Assembly (NCBI RefSeq): GCF_014639275.1
Contig: NZ_BMFW01000006.1
Span: forward strand, 62,001 to 126,000
From: Arthrobacter liuii
GTDB taxonomy: Bacteria; Actinomycetota; Actinomycetes; Actinomycetales; Micrococcaceae
Reading direction: 5' to 3'
DNA length: 64,000 nucleotides
The translations under genes and the position numbers were made by a program. Under the pieces are notes generated by a model that saw only the letters and a list, made by a program, of their open reading frames with translations, was not told the origin of the DNA and did not search any database. Positions 8,189 to 17,215 of the stretch are shown piece by piece. Position 1 is the first letter of the stretch. Each line of letters opens with the position of its first letter.

Positions 8189-9808
8189 TCAGGCTTTCTT
8201 TTTAATGAGGGCCAAAAACATGGCATCGGTTTGATGGATGTGCGGCCAGAGCTGCCCTGTCAGCTCATGGCCGGCGCCGAGGCTGCCGGTCAGGCTGACT
8301 GCGTCAAGGGCGGCCCCGGCGTCAAGGAGTTCCACGTCGGTGCGTTTCCGGAGGACGTCGGCCACAACTGCTGTGGTCTCGGCAGGATGCGGTGAACAGG
8401 TCACATAGGCAACCACTCCCCCGGGCCGGACTGCCGCCAGGGCGGAGGCCAGCAGGTCGCGCTGCAGCGGGCCGAGGTCCGCAATGTCCTTGGGTGAGCG
8501 CCGCCACCGGGACTCCGGCCTGCGGCGCAGGGCTCCCAGGCCGGTGCAGGGAACGTCCACCAGTACGCGGTTGTACCGCTCCGGCTGCTCGGCTCCCACA
8601 TCCCGCCCGTCGCCGGTGCGGACCTGCCAGCTGCCGTGCGGAATGGCGGACAACGCCTGGCTCACCAGCTTCGCGCGGTGCGGGGCGGGTTCGTTCGCGA
8701 GCAGCGTGGCACCGCGCTGGTGCGCCAGCGCGCCCAGGAGGGCCGCTTTTCCGCCAGGGCCGGCGCAGAGATCGAGCCATGCTTCAGGGGCTCCGGCATG
8801 CGGTGCGCTATCGGTGCGATCCCCATCCTTTGCCGGCCCGAGGTCCACAGCGGCCAGCGCCCTGGCCACCAGTTGTGACCCGACGTCCTGCACCCGGGTG
8901 GTACCGGCGCGCACGGACGCCAGGCGGCCCAGGTCCCCGCCGCTGGAAAGGGCAGAGCCTTCCACGAGCTCCCCGGGGGCTGCGCCGTTTTCCAGTGCCT
9001 CGTCAAGGCTGCCGAGCCCGGGCAGTGCCACAAGGTTGACCACGGGGGCGGCGTTGTCAGCTTCCAGCAACTCATCGATTTCGGCTGCGGGGCGGCCGTG
9101 GGCCACCAGCGACTGGCGCATGGCCCGGACAATCCATTCGGGATGCGCATACCTGAGCGAGGCAATTTTCGTCTCGTCCGTTTCGCCGGCCACCAGCAGG
9201 TCCAACCATTCCTCGAGGGGGTGGGCGGCAACCTTGCGGAGGACGGCGTTGATCAACGTTGAGGGTCCGGCACCGATGACGGCGCGGGCAAGGCCCACGG
9301 TCTGGTCCAGGGCAGCGTGGGCCGGGACCCGCATGGCCAGCAGCTGGTGCGCACCTATACGGAGGGCGTCGAGGACTGCGGGATCAAGCTGGGCCAGGGG
9401 ACGGTCCACGCAGCGCGCCAGGATGGCATCGTAGGTGCCTTGGCTGCGCAGGGCACCGTAGCTCAGTTCGGTGGCAAAACCGGCGTCGCGCTTATCCAGG
9501 TGGTGCTGGCGTATCCGCGCAGGCAGGACCAGGTTGGCATAAGCGTCCTCTTCTGCCACGGCGCGCAGCACCTCGAAGGCCACCAGGCGTGCGGGGTCGG
9601 CTCGCCTGCTCCGCTGCGACGGTGCCTGCTCCGTGAAGTTCCTTTGCGGCCCCCGGTTGCGTTCCCGCCCTTTGGCGTTCCGCCGGCTGGCATCCCGGGG
9701 CCCGCCATTGCCGCGGCCCCCGCCACTGCCGCCTTGCCCGTTCTTCCCGGTATTGCTGCGTCCCCCGGCGCTTCCCCGTCCTCCTGCGTCGCCGCCGGAC
9801 CCGCTCAT
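8189..9808 (-). CDS. rsmB: 16S rRNA (cytosine-C5) methyltransferase, RsmB/Sun type
   Basis: A 539-residue SAM-dependent RNA methyltransferase. Residues 1 to about 70 are a Gly/Arg/Asn-rich low-complexity tail, probably disordered and RNA-binding. A NusB-like helical domain follows ([20 protein letters not shown] and on), then the Rossmann catalytic domain with [16 protein letters not shown], the DVPCTGLG motif and the catalytic TCSPHPAE. RsmB methylates C967 of 16S rRNA in Escherichia coli; the same site is inferred here. ATG 9806-9808 overlaps the fmt stop by four bases. The def-fmt-rsmB order is common in bacteria. Confidence 0.92.
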   Translation of the reverse strand: MSGSGGDAGGRGSAGGRSNTGKNGQGGSGGGRGNGGPRDASRRNAKGRERNRGPQRNFTEQAPSQRSRRADPARLVAFEVLRAVAEEDAYANLVLPARIRQHHLDKRDAGFATELSYGALRSQGTYDAILARCVDRPLAQLDPAVLDALRIGAHQLLAMRVPAHAALDQTVGLARAVIGAGPSTLINAVLRKVAAHPLEEWLDLLVAGETDETKIASLRYAHPEWIVRAMRQSLVAHGRPAAEIDELLEADNAAPVVNLVALPGLGSLDEALENGAAPGELVEGSALSSGGDLGRLASVRAGTTRVQDVGSQLVARALAAVDLGPAKDGDRTDSAPHAGAPEAWLDLCAGPGGKAALLGALAHQRGATLLANEPAPHRAKLVSQALSAIPHGSWQVRTGDGRDVGAEQPERYNRVLVDVPCTGLGALRRRPESRWRRSPKDIADLGPLQRDLLASALAAVRPGGVVAYVTCSPHPAETTAVVADVLRKRTDVELLDAGAALDAVSLTGSLGAGHELTGQLWPHIHQTDAMFLALIKKKA

Positions 9809-10725
9809 TCGAACACCACACTTTCCAGTGAAGCCATGCCGCGCGCCCAGTCGGCCGCAGCCATCATCTTTTTCCCGGCAGGCTGGATCCGGGTGAGTTC
9901 CACCGCGTGCGACCCTGTGCCTACCAGGACGCTCTTTCCGTGGACTGACACCGAGCCCGGGGCTAGTCCTGGAATATCCGGGCGGAGCCGTACGGGCTCA
10001 AGTTTGACCCGTTGCCCGTCCAGAAGGGTCCAGGCACCGGGCTCGGGGGTGACGCCACGCGCCTGCCTGCTGATGGCAAGGGCGGGATGGGCCCAGTTAA
10101 GGCGGCCATCCTCCAGGGTCAGTTTTGGGGCGAGCGAGACATCGCCGGCTTGCGGCTGCGGTGATGCCTTTCCTGCGTCGATGGCGGACAGCGTCTGCGC
10201 CAGCAGGACTGCACCGCTGAGGGACAGCCGCTCAAGCAAATCGCCGGCCGTGTCGCTGGGATGGACGGCCTCCGTCAGGGTGCCGAACACGGGACCGGTG
10301 TCGAGTCCTTCCTCGAGCTGGAAGGTCACTGCACCCGTGACATCGTCTCCAGCCATGACGGACCTCTGGACGGGCGCCGCCCCGCGCCAGGCCGGCAGCA
10401 GGGAGAAGTGCAGGTTGACCCAGCCGTGTCGTGGGATGCCCAGGGCGTCACGGGGAACTAGTCCGCCGTAGGCGACGATGGCCGCCACGTCCGGCTGCAC
10501 GGCGGAGATACTGGCGATGGCCTCTGCATCGATGCGTGCGGCATGGATGACCGCAATGCCCAGTTCGGCGGCACGTTGCGCAACGGGCGACGGCGTGAGC
10601 ACCCGCTTCCGGCCCACCGGCGCGTCGGGACGGGTCAGGACAGCAACGACGTCGAACCCGGCACCTACAAGCGCGTCCAGGGACGGGACCGCGACGGCGG
10701 GGGTTCCCGCGAAGAGGACCCTCAC
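9805..10725 (-). CDS. fmt: Methionyl-tRNA formyltransferase
   Basis: Fmt, 306 residues, formylates initiator Met-tRNA with 10-formyltetrahydrofolate. It opens MRVLFAGTPAVAVPSLDAL and carries the formyltransferase signature NLHFSLLPAWRGAAP around residues 106-120. The C-terminal OB-like tRNA-binding part starts near residue 205. The start is GTG (10723-10725), overlapping the def stop by four bases, so the pair that adds and removes the formyl group is translationally coupled. Length is normal. Confidence 0.96.
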   Translation of the reverse strand: MRVLFAGTPAVAVPSLDALVGAGFDVVAVLTRPDAPVGRKRVLTPSPVAQRAAELGIAVIHAARIDAEAIASISAVQPDVAAIVAYGGLVPRDALGIPRHGWVNLHFSLLPAWRGAAPVQRSVMAGDDVTGAVTFQLEEGLDTGPVFGTLTEAVHPSDTAGDLLERLSLSGAVLLAQTLSAIDAGKASPQPQAGDVSLAPKLTLEDGRLNWAHPALAISRQARGVTPEPGAWTLLDGQRVKLEPVRLRPDIPGLAPGSVSVHGKSVLVGTGSHAVELTRIQPAGKKMMAAADWARGMASLESVVFE

Positions 10726-11324
10726 CCGGCTGCGCCGAAGCTGGAGCCCGGGGTGCCGGTTCCGCCAAAGCTCGCCCCGCCGAAACTCGACCCGACGCTC
10801 TTGGCGCGCTTGGCTGTGGTGCGCTCGGTGACGGCGTCGTAATTGGCGTTGCGGATGGAGCGCAGAGCCGACTTCCGGTCCTCACCCTCAAGCCGGTCGG
10901 TATAAAGGATGCCGTCCAAGTGGTCATTTTCATGCTGGAAGCAGCGGGCCAGCATTCCCTCGCCCTCGATGGATACCGGGTTGCCGTGCATGTCCACACC
11001 TGTGACCCGGGTGGCACGGAAACGGCGGACCGGGAAGCCCAGGCCCGGGATGGACAGGCAGCCTTCCACGTGGTCCGGCTGGTAGTCCGCGCTGTTCTCC
11101 AGGACCGGATTGATGATGTACCCTTCGACGCCGTCTATCCGGTAGGTGAAGACGCGCTTGCTGATGCCAATTTGGGGAGCGGCCAGCCCGGCGCCGTCCA
11201 CGTCTTCCATCGTTTCGGTCATGTCGGCGACCAGTTTGGCAAGCTCGGGTCCGAATTCCGTCACGGGATCGGCAACTGTGCGCAGCACAGGGTCGCCGAT
11301 GATGCGGATATTCAGAATAGCCAT
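10722..11324 (-). CDS. def: Peptide deformylase
   Basis: Def, 200 residues, removes the formyl group from nascent chains. Its three motifs are present: GAGLAAPQIG (45-54), EGCLSIPG (87-94) with metal ligand C89, and QHENDHLDGIL (130-140) with H131, E132 and H135. The last 30 or so residues, rich in Ser/Gly/Phe (SSFGGASFGGTGTPGSSFGA), are an unusual low-complexity tail not needed for catalysis. ATG 11322-11324 is the first gene of the def-fmt-rsmB-rpe run; 77 bp separate it from the nuclease-like gene upstream. Confidence 0.96.
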   Translation of the reverse strand: MAILNIRIIGDPVLRTVADPVTEFGPELAKLVADMTETMEDVDGAGLAAPQIGISKRVFTYRIDGVEGYIINPVLENSADYQPDHVEGCLSIPGLGFPVRRFRATRVTGVDMHGNPVSIEGEGMLARCFQHENDHLDGILYTDRLEGEDRKSALRSIRNANYDAVTERTTAKRAKSVGSSFGGASFGGTGTPGSSFGAAG

Positions 11325-11401
11325 GCGCTGTTTGTCCTCACGGTTGGCGGCAAAGGGAACCTATCCAGTTTAGGTGCAGTCTCAACGGGTATATCCGTGC
11401 C

Positions 11402-12262
11402 TTAGGCCGTGCGGGCCTGCGCCAGGGGCGGGGGCGCGATGGGCAGCAGGGCGGTGCCGGCACTGATGGTGTCCGCGGAGAGTTCCCAGACCCGGCGCAG
11501 GGCGCAGAACTTCCACCAGTGGTGCTTGAGGACCTCGGGGTTGGCGCGGACGGGGCGGACCTCGGTCTCGCCGATGGCGACAGCCAGGAGGACCGGGGTC
11601 TCCCCGTACTTCCATGGCTCCCACGTTCCAGCCTCCGGATCCACGAGGCTCTCTTCCGCCTTCATGCCCGCCACCAGCTGCATCACTACCTTGTCATCCA
11701 GCGGCTTGACCAGCCCGTCCCGCGTTGTGCCCTTGGTCTTGTAGTCGATCAGGCAAATGCGGCCGTTGATGCGGGCCACCAGGTCAAGGGTCCCGGCGTA
11801 CCCCACGGAGTTATTCCAGACCGTGATCTCAGGGGCGATGGGCTCCACCTGGAAGAGTTCCCACCATTCGTCGAAGCGGACAGCGAAGGCCTCCTCGCCG
11901 CTGGCGGCCAACGCCTCCCGGGCCTCCTTCATGGAGTGCGGGCGCCCCAGAGCACGGAGGGCCACCTGCTCGCAGTAATTGTGGACCCGGTCCCCGCGCC
12001 GCGCGGCGTCGTCCCGGTAGGTTTCGGCAGCCTTTGCCGCACGGTTGATGGCCTGTTTGATCTTGGCCGGGCTCCCCAGGCAGTCCGAGAGCAGCGGATC
12101 CTTGGCCAGGCTGCTCGCCCCCATGTAACCGAACCAGCCATCGAGGCCGTGCGGCTGCTGGCTGATCACCGTGGTGATGGAAGGAACCGAAAACTGCTCG
12201 GACGTTGACCGTGCATACATCCGGCCGTATTCGGTGGCGTGGGCGAGAAGCGGATCAGTCAT
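11402..12262 (-). CDS. PD-(D/E)XK nuclease-superfamily protein, uncharacterised
   Basis: A 286-residue protein without a specific name that I recognise. Residues 160-175 read D160-LVARINGRICL-ID173-Y-K175-T, the core of a PD-(D/E)XK fold, with E145 on the preceding strand and a RGDRVH histidine (H94) ahead. That H-E-D-DxK order is like RecB/Cas4-type nuclease domains, suggesting a metal-dependent DNase or a degenerate relative. The frame is open further upstream through the tRNA gene; ATG 12260-12262 is the first start clear of it. It is the most upstream gene of the leftward run and not linked to repair or CRISPR genes. Some annotations of relatives use unrelated names, which the sequence does not support. 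Confidence 0.6.
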   Translation of the reverse strand: MTDPLLAHATEYGRMYARSTSEQFSVPSITTVISQQPHGLDGWFGYMGASSLAKDPLLSDCLGSPAKIKQAINRAAKAAETYRDDAARRGDRVHNYCEQVALRALGRPHSMKEAREALAASGEEAFAVRFDEWWELFQVEPIAPEITVWNNSVGYAGTLDLVARINGRICLIDYKTKGTTRDGLVKPLDDKVVMQLVAGMKAEESLVDPEAGTWEPWKYGETPVLLAVAIGETEVRPVRANPEVLKHHWWKFCALRRVWELSADTISAGTALLPIAPPPLAQARTA

Positions 12263-12316
12263 ACAAAAGACTCTTTCACAGGGGGCCGACAAAATCTCCG
12301 GGGGCAGGAGCCGGAC

Positions 12317-12361
12317 ACAAAAAAGGTCCGCTTCCGCTGCGGATGAGCGGAAACGGACCTC
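12317..12361 (-). terminator. Rho-independent terminator after tRNA-Val(CAC)
   Basis: On the minus strand a long GC-rich stem, AGGTCCGTTTCCGCT against AGCGGAAGCGGACCT with one mismatch, is followed by a run of Ts. It lies just downstream of the tRNA-Val(CAC) gene and before the nuclease-like gene. Confidence 0.88.
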
Positions 12362-12366
12362 TGCGG

Positions 12367-12438
12367 TGGGCGATACTGGGTTCGAACCAGTGACCTCTTC
12401 GGTGTGAACGAAGCGCGCTACCACTGCGCCAATCGCCC
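12367..12438 (-). tRNA. tRNA-Val(CAC)
   Basis: A 72-nt cloverleaf: acceptor GGGCGAT pairs with ATCGCCC, and the T arm contains GGTTCGAACC. The anticodon loop TTCACAC is closed by CTTCG/CGAAG, giving anticodon CAC, which reads GTG. CCA is not encoded. It is nearly identical to the two plus-strand Val(GAC) genes 0.6-0.9 kb away, apart from the anticodon arm and a few positions. Confidence 0.95.
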
Positions 12439-12439
12439 C

Positions 12440-12766
12440 GATGCATTTGAATGCTAGCCCACCTCCGGCACATTTCAAAAATCGGCGGCACCGCGCCAAA
12501 GACCTGGTACCCGCAGCCCACCCGAGTGCCCGGCCAGCGCCCGGGTAAGCACGACACCGGGCTGCACCAAGTCCGCAAAGCCGGCTTCGCGGCGCCGGAA
12601 ATTACACGCCTGTAACTTCCTAAATCCGCGCCATTGCAGGGATGCCCGGGCGGCGTGACCTCGATGCGCCGGAGCGATTTGGAGTTTCCCGGAACCTCCT
12701 ATATTGTTTTTACTCGTTGGAACGCGAGGAAATGCCGGAAACGGCAAGGAATCAAGCCTCCAAAAT
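12440..12766. other. Non-coding spacer between divergent tRNA genes
   Basis: No convincing protein gene. It must contain promoters for both the minus-strand tRNA-Val and the plus-strand tRNA cluster. Frames that cross it are short and lack start signals. A possible promoter for the plus-strand cluster is listed separately. Confidence 0.7.
12679..12705 (+). promoter_or_regulatory. Possible promoter of the tRNA cluster
   Basis: TTGGAG at 12679-12684 and TATATT at 12700-12705 are separated by 15 bases, close to a housekeeping sigma promoter and about 60 bases before the first tRNA. This is pattern matching only; the spacing is slightly short. Confidence 0.35.
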
Positions 12767-12839
<73 letters not shown>

Positions 12840-12886
12840 CGCAGGACACTGTCACAGCAAACATTCTTCGGAATGGACGCTAACAC

Positions 12887-12957
12887 GGTGGGTTGGCCGA
12901 GAGGCGAGGCAGCGGCCTGCAAAGCCGTATACACGGGTTCGAATCCCGTACCCACCT
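12887..12957 (+). tRNA. tRNA-Cys(GCA)
   Basis: A 71-nt cloverleaf with acceptor GGTGGGT/ACCCACC and anticodon loop CTGCAAA, giving GCA. The T arm is CGGGTTCGAATCCCG. It is the only Cys tRNA in the window, 47 bp after Gly copy 1. Confidence 0.96.
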
Positions 12958-12995
12958 CGGTGAAAACCATGGTTTCCGGATTTTCCGGATGCAAT

Positions 12996-13067
12996 GGGCG
13001 ATTGGCGCAGCGGTAGCGCGCTTCCCTGACACGGAAGAGGTCACTGGTTCGATCCCAGTATCGCCCA
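12996..13067 (+). tRNA. tRNA-Val(GAC), copy 1
   Basis: A 72-nt cloverleaf with acceptor GGGCGAT/ATCGCCC and anticodon loop CTGACAC closed by CTTCC/GGAAG, giving GAC (reads GTC and GTT). The T arm is CTGGTTCGATCCCAG. It appears identical to copy 2 at 13230. Confidence 0.96.
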
Positions 13068-13123
13068 CTGGCAAGGCAACTTGCCCGCAGTAACACCGGT
13101 ATCGCCGGGACAATCTGTACAAT

Positions 13124-13196
<73 letters not shown>

Positions 13197-13229
13197 CTCT
13201 TATATCCCATAAGCCGGTCTTCCGGTCCC

Positions 13230-13301
13230 GGGCGATTGGCGCAGCGGTAGCGCGCTTCCCTGACACGGAAGAGGTCACTGGTTCGATCCCAGTATCGCCC
13301 A
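13230..13301 (+). tRNA. tRNA-Val(GAC), copy 2
   Basis: Appears identical to copy 1 at 12996. It is the last tRNA of the cluster, directly followed by a terminator. Confidence 0.96.
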
Positions 13302-13310
13302 CACATGCAC

Positions 13311-13335
13311 AGCAGCTCTGCGGAGCTGCTTTTTT
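13311..13335 (+). terminator. Rho-independent terminator of the tRNA cluster
   Basis: AGCAGCTC, loop TGCG, GAGCTGCT, then a run of Ts: a textbook intrinsic terminator 10 bases after the last tRNA. Confidence 0.95.
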
Positions 13336-13458
13336 CGTTTCCGCGGGTTCCGCCCCATCCGCTGCAGGCGAACGTGATTCCCTTGGCACGCCTCCCCCGC
13401 CCCGATAGGATCGAATGCGCGAGGAGCGACCTGGCTCCGCGACAGAAGGGAGGTGCCC

Positions 13459-13722
13459 GTGGGTTTGATTGACGACCTAAAGGGCAAGGCTCAGGGTCTC
13501 ATCCGCGGCAACGAGCAGACCATCAAGGACGGCATCACCAAGGCCGGCGATTTCGTCGACACCAGGACCGGCGGCAAGTACGCAGGCCACGTCGACAAGA
13601 TCCAGGATGGCGCTTCCAAGCTCGTTGACAAGAACGGCACCCCGGGACAGGCACCTGCCGCCGGGCAGGTTCCCCCGGCAGCTCCTGGAAATCCGGTTCC
13701 GCCGGTGAACAGGGCTCCGTAA
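13459..13722 (+). CDS. Rv0909-type antitoxin-like small protein
   Basis: An 87-residue protein resembling the MT0933/Rv0909 antitoxin family (PF14013): MGLIDDLKGKAQGLIRGNE, a central basic/amphipathic helix, AGDFVDTRTGGKYAGHVDKI, then a Pro/Ala-rich tail from about residue 63. GTG at 13459 is chosen because GGGAGG stands five to eight bases upstream; a GTG two codons earlier overlaps that ribosome site. In mycobacteria the partner toxin is encoded next door; no toxin gene is adjacent here, and in Micrococcales such genes are often solitary. It may serve another structural or stress role. A hairpin terminator follows. Confidence 0.72.
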   Translation: MGLIDDLKGKAQGLIRGNEQTIKDGITKAGDFVDTRTGGKYAGHVDKIQDGASKLVDKNGTPGQAPAAGQVPPAAPGNPVPPVNRAP

Positions 13723-13757
13723 AGGATTTGGCCAGGGCTTTGCCCGGCACGTCAAGG

Positions 13758-13795
13758 AGGTGCGGGTCCCGCCGGGAGGCGGCGCCCGCACCTTT
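13758..13795 (+). terminator. Probable terminator after the antitoxin-like gene
   Basis: AGGTGCGGG pairs with CCCGCACCT across a GC-rich loop and is followed by TTT. It is 36 bp past the stop codon. Confidence 0.65.
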
Positions 13796-13863
13796 GGCGT
13801 TTAAGCGACCGTTTCCTGCAGCCCCAATTGCCGGTTACCAAACCTCCGACGGTACCCTGCCGT

Positions 13864-14859
13864 ATGCCCCAGTCCCCCCGCACCCGCCAACACAACAAAA
13901 GCCGGGCCCGCCCGGACCAACTCCAGTGCCGTGGTCGCCGGCATCGTCACCGCGCTGATGGGCTTCACGTCATCATTTGCCGTGGTCCTGGCCGGCCTCA
14001 GGGCAGTGGGTGCCGGTCCCGCCCAAGCAGCGTCGGGCCTGCTGGCACTGACGCTCGCCGTCGGACTTGGCGTCCTGGTACTCGCTTGGCGCTCCAGGGT
14101 TCCGGTGACCCTGGCCCGGTCCACGCCGGGCGCGGCGTTGCTCGCTGCACCGGGAACCCCCGACGGCGGGTGGCCGGCCGCCGTCGGGGCCTTCATTGGG
14201 ACGGGCCTGCTGCCGGCCCTGACCGGCATAGTGCCGGCGCTCGGCAGGCTGATGACGCGCATCCCCGCCTCCCTGGCGCAGGCAATGCTGGCCGGGGTCC
14301 TGCTGCAGCCCTGCCTGGCCCCGTTCAAAGCCTTGGGCACCGTCCCGACGTTCGTGGCACCGGTAATCCTCTGCTGGCTGGTGATGATGAACTTCGCTCC
14401 GCGGTGGGCCGTTCCCGGCGCCTTGCTCGTGGCACTGGGAGTGATAGGAATTTCCCTGGCCTCGGCCGGGACGTCGCTGGACCCGGGAGCCCTCATGACG
14501 GCACTCACCTGGACCACGCCCGCATTCAGCCTGCAGGCCATGGCGGGCACTGCGGTCCCGTTGTTCGTGGTGACCATGGCGTCGCAGAATGTTCCCGGGG
14601 TGGCTGTCCTGCGGTCCTTCGGATACGAAACCCCGTGGCGGCCGGCGATGCTGGTCACGGGAGCGGGGACTGTCGTGGGGGCACCGTTTGGCTGCCTTTT
14701 CCGCTGCCCTGGTGTCGGTTGTCAGCCGGGCGCCGGCGGTTACTTTCCTCATGGCGGCTTCAGGCCTCGCTTTCGCCGGTATCGGGTCCGCGTTCTGGGC
14801 ACTGCTGGCCGGGGCTTGTAGTGCGGTCAGTCCTGAATAACCGCGGTGTGCAGGGCTGA
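13864..14859 (+). pseudogene. benE-type benzoate/H+ symporter remnant, frameshifted and internally deleted
   Basis: The sequence encodes pieces of a BenE-family membrane transporter in three frames. The main piece runs from GTG 13931 to about 14690 (VVAGIVTALMGFTSSFAVVL ... VTMASQNVPGVAVLRSFG ... GTVVGAPFG). There the family's next segment, including several membrane helices, is missing; reading resumes at once in another frame as LAAFSAALVSVVSRAPAV and SGLAFAGIGSAFWALLAG. One extra G near 14813-14817 shifts it again to LVVRSVLNNRGVQG and a stop at 14859. An ATG at 13864 is in a different frame from the main piece, suggesting a further frameshift near the N-terminus. With about 100 of roughly 400 residues lost, it cannot make a normal transporter. 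Several BenE-type motifs remain readable, so decay looks recent. Confidence 0.85.
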
Positions 14860-15012
14860 AGGAAGCGCCCGGAGAGCTTCGACGCGAGGTGACTGCCGCC
14901 GTCATGGGCGGCTTTGGGGCGACGAAACCCCGTAAACGGACTAAGGCCGCCGCGTGTCCGTGTCAAAGTGCCCCTCTTTGGGCTGGACCGCGCAGGAAAG
15001 CTGGGCCAACCC

Positions 15013-16050
15013 CTAGCTGGGTTCGTGGTTCTGGCCTTCCCGCGCCAGCGCGGTGAGGCGGGAAACGGCGCGGAAGTACTTCTTCATGTACCCGCCGGTC
15101 ATCATTTCCTCCGTGAACAGCTTGTCGAAGGGGACACCGCTGGCCAGGATGGGAACGTCCTTGTCGTAAAGCCTGTCTGCCAGCACCACGAACCGCAAGG
15201 CCACAGCCTGCTCGGTGATGGTTTCCACGTTGCGCCACACCACGCCGTCAATGCCGTCGATCAGCTGCCGGTAGCGGCTGGGGTGCACACCGGCCAGGTG
15301 GTGGATAAGGGTGGAGAACTCGTCCTGGGCCACGGTCTTCCCGTCGAACTCCGCCTTCATGTGCGTGGACAGTTCACTGTTCCGCAGCGGGGCGGGCGCA
15401 GCCGGAAGCCCACGGTGCCGGAAGTCCTCGCCGTCGATGCGGACGACATCGAACTGGTCTGCCAGGACCTGGATCTCACGCTGGAAGTCAACGGCGGCGA
15501 AACGGCCGTCCCCCAGCGATCCGGGCAGTGTGTTGGACGTTGCCGCAAGCTTGACGCCGGCGTCGGCCAGTTCCCGCATCAGCCGGGACATGAGGACGGT
15601 ATCGCCCGGATCATCGAGTTCGAACTCATCGATGCAGACGAGTTGGTAGCTGCTGAGGGCCTCCACCGTCTTGCGGAAAGACAGGGCGCCCACCAGGTTG
15701 GTGTACTCAACGAACGTGCCGAAGGCCTTGGGCCCCGGCGCTGCATGCCACAGTGACGCGAGCAGGTGGGTTTTGCCCACCCCGAAGCCGCCGTCCAGGT
15801 AAATGCCCGCCCGGGATTCGTCCTTCTTGCCGAACAGCTTCTTGAACAAGCCACCCCCGTTACCCGACCCCACGCCGTCGGCAAATCCCTCGAGGGCACG
15901 CACGGCCCCGGCCTGGCTGGGCTGCTTGGGGTCCGGGCGGTAGCTCGAAAAGGAAACCTCCCCGAACCGCGGCGATGGGTAGAAGCCCTTGAGGAGTTCG
16001 TCCACCGAAACTGCCGGAGTGCGGGCGGCAAGCTGTTCGATCTGTACCAA
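15013..16050 (-). CDS. zapE: AFG1/ZapE family P-loop ATPase
   Basis: A 345-residue ATPase of the ZapE/AFG1 family. Walker A is GGFGVGKTHLLASLWH and Walker B is LVCIDEFELDD, the family's characteristic IDEFE-D form; the sensor segment LAATSNTLPG follows. Family members associate with cell division or membrane protein quality control; the bacterial name comes from Z-ring work in Escherichia coli. The start is uncertain: a TTG at 16048-16050 (LVQIEQLAARTP) begins the conserved part, while an in-frame ATG exists at 16119 with no resemblance. Most Micrococcales versions, as I recall, begin near VQIEQL. It diverges from the sulfurtransferase gene. Confidence 0.85.
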   Translation of the reverse strand: MVQIEQLAARTPAVSVDELLKGFYPSPRFGEVSFSSYRPDPKQPSQAGAVRALEGFADGVGSGNGGGLFKKLFGKKDESRAGIYLDGGFGVGKTHLLASLWHAAPGPKAFGTFVEYTNLVGALSFRKTVEALSSYQLVCIDEFELDDPGDTVLMSRLMRELADAGVKLAATSNTLPGSLGDGRFAAVDFQREIQVLADQFDVVRIDGEDFRHRGLPAAPAPLRNSELSTHMKAEFDGKTVAQDEFSTLIHHLAGVHPSRYRQLIDGIDGVVWRNVETITEQAVALRFVVLADRLYDKDVPILASGVPFDKLFTEEMMTGGYMKKYFRAVSRLTALAREGQNHEPS

Positions 16051-16264
16051 GGTGGTCCGTTCTGCTGGTGGTTGGTCCCCAGAAAGGATACCGGCAATGC
16101 CGACCCCACCCGGCTGCACGCCTGCCTCACGCCCTGCAGCGTGATGAAGGCAACATTTCGCCCTGTTAACGGAATACGGACAAGGACTCGGGCGCTGGCT
16201 AGGGTGGGAACAGGTGCCAATGCCGGTTCCGCGGTTTCCCGTGCTCTTACTGAAAGGCCAAATT

Positions 16265-17188
16265 ATGCCCTACCCGGTTGAACAGAATGAGAAGTTCGCA
16301 GCCTACGCCCATCCGGACCGGCTCGTTTCCACGGAGTGGCTTGCGGCAGCCATCGAGGGCGGCGCCGTGGAAAACGGCGAGCTCATCGTGGTGGAATCCG
16401 ACGAGGACGTGCTCCTTTACGAGACGGGCCACATTCCCGGCGCGGTCAAGATTGACTGGCACACGGACCTGAATGACGAAGTGTCCCGCGATTACATCGA
16501 CGGTGCGGCCTTCGCAGGGCTTGCCGCGTCCAAGGGCATTTCCCGCGACAGCACGGTGGTCATCTACGGTGACAAGTCCAACTGGTGGGCAGCCTACGCC
16601 CTTTGGGTCTTCACGCTCTTCGGCCACCGGGACGTCCGGCTGCTCGACGGCGGCCGGGATAAGTGGGTTGCCGAAGGCCGGGAACTGACCAAGGACAAGC
16701 CGGCCCCCGCTCCCGGCAACTACCCGGTGGTCGAGCGCGACGACGCCCCCATCCGCGCCTTCAAGGACGACGTCCTGGCACACCTGGGCAGGCCCCTCAT
16801 TGATGTCCGCTCCCCCGAGGAATACACCGGCCAGCGCACCCACATGCCTGCCTACCCGGAGGAGGGCGCCCTGCGCGGCGGCCACATCCCCACCGCCGCG
16901 TCCATCCCCTGGGCCCGCGCGGCCGCGGCCGACGGGACCTTCCGGAGCAGGGAAGAGCTGGAGGCCATCTACCTGGGCGAAGCCGGCCTGTCCGAGGGCG
17001 ACGACGTGGTGGCGTACTGCCGCATCGGCGAACGGTCCAGCCACACCTGGTTCGCCCTGAAGTACCTCCTGGGCTTCGAGACCGTCCGCAACTATGACGG
17101 TTCGTGGACCGAGTGGGGCAATGCCGTCCGTGTGCCGATCGTGAAAGGCGCCGAGCGCGGATCCTTTCCCGTCGCCGTTCGAGCGTGA
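16265..17188 (+). CDS. Thiosulfate/3-mercaptopyruvate sulfurtransferase (two rhodanese domains)
   Basis: A 307-residue tandem-rhodanese protein. The N-terminal domain (about 20-140) lacks a catalytic cysteine (YGDKSN at the equivalent loop). The C-terminal domain (165-295) has C252 in the loop CRIGERSS. A CRxGE active loop suits thiosulfate-type sulfurtransferases; mercaptopyruvate enzymes usually have CGSGV, so thiosulfate or a similar donor is more likely. ATG 16265 has GAAAGG eight bases upstream; an in-frame upstream ATG at 16214 lacks support. The sufE-like gene follows 27 bp later and is probably cotranscribed, linking the pair to sulfur transfer in the cytosol. Confidence 0.92.
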   Translation: MPYPVEQNEKFAAYAHPDRLVSTEWLAAAIEGGAVENGELIVVESDEDVLLYETGHIPGAVKIDWHTDLNDEVSRDYIDGAAFAGLAASKGISRDSTVVIYGDKSNWWAAYALWVFTLFGHRDVRLLDGGRDKWVAEGRELTKDKPAPAPGNYPVVERDDAPIRAFKDDVLAHLGRPLIDVRSPEEYTGQRTHMPAYPEEGALRGGHIPTAASIPWARAAAADGTFRSREELEAIYLGEAGLSEGDDVVAYCRIGERSSHTWFALKYLLGFETVRNYDGSWTEWGNAVRVPIVKGAERGSFPVAVRA

Positions 17189-17215
17189 CGTGCGGCTCTC
17201 CCGCGTAGACTTGGA

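Noticed and set aside
13459..13722. Toxin-antitoxin operon
   Set aside because: Only the antitoxin-like protein is present; the neighbours are a tRNA cluster and a transporter remnant, with no toxin candidate.
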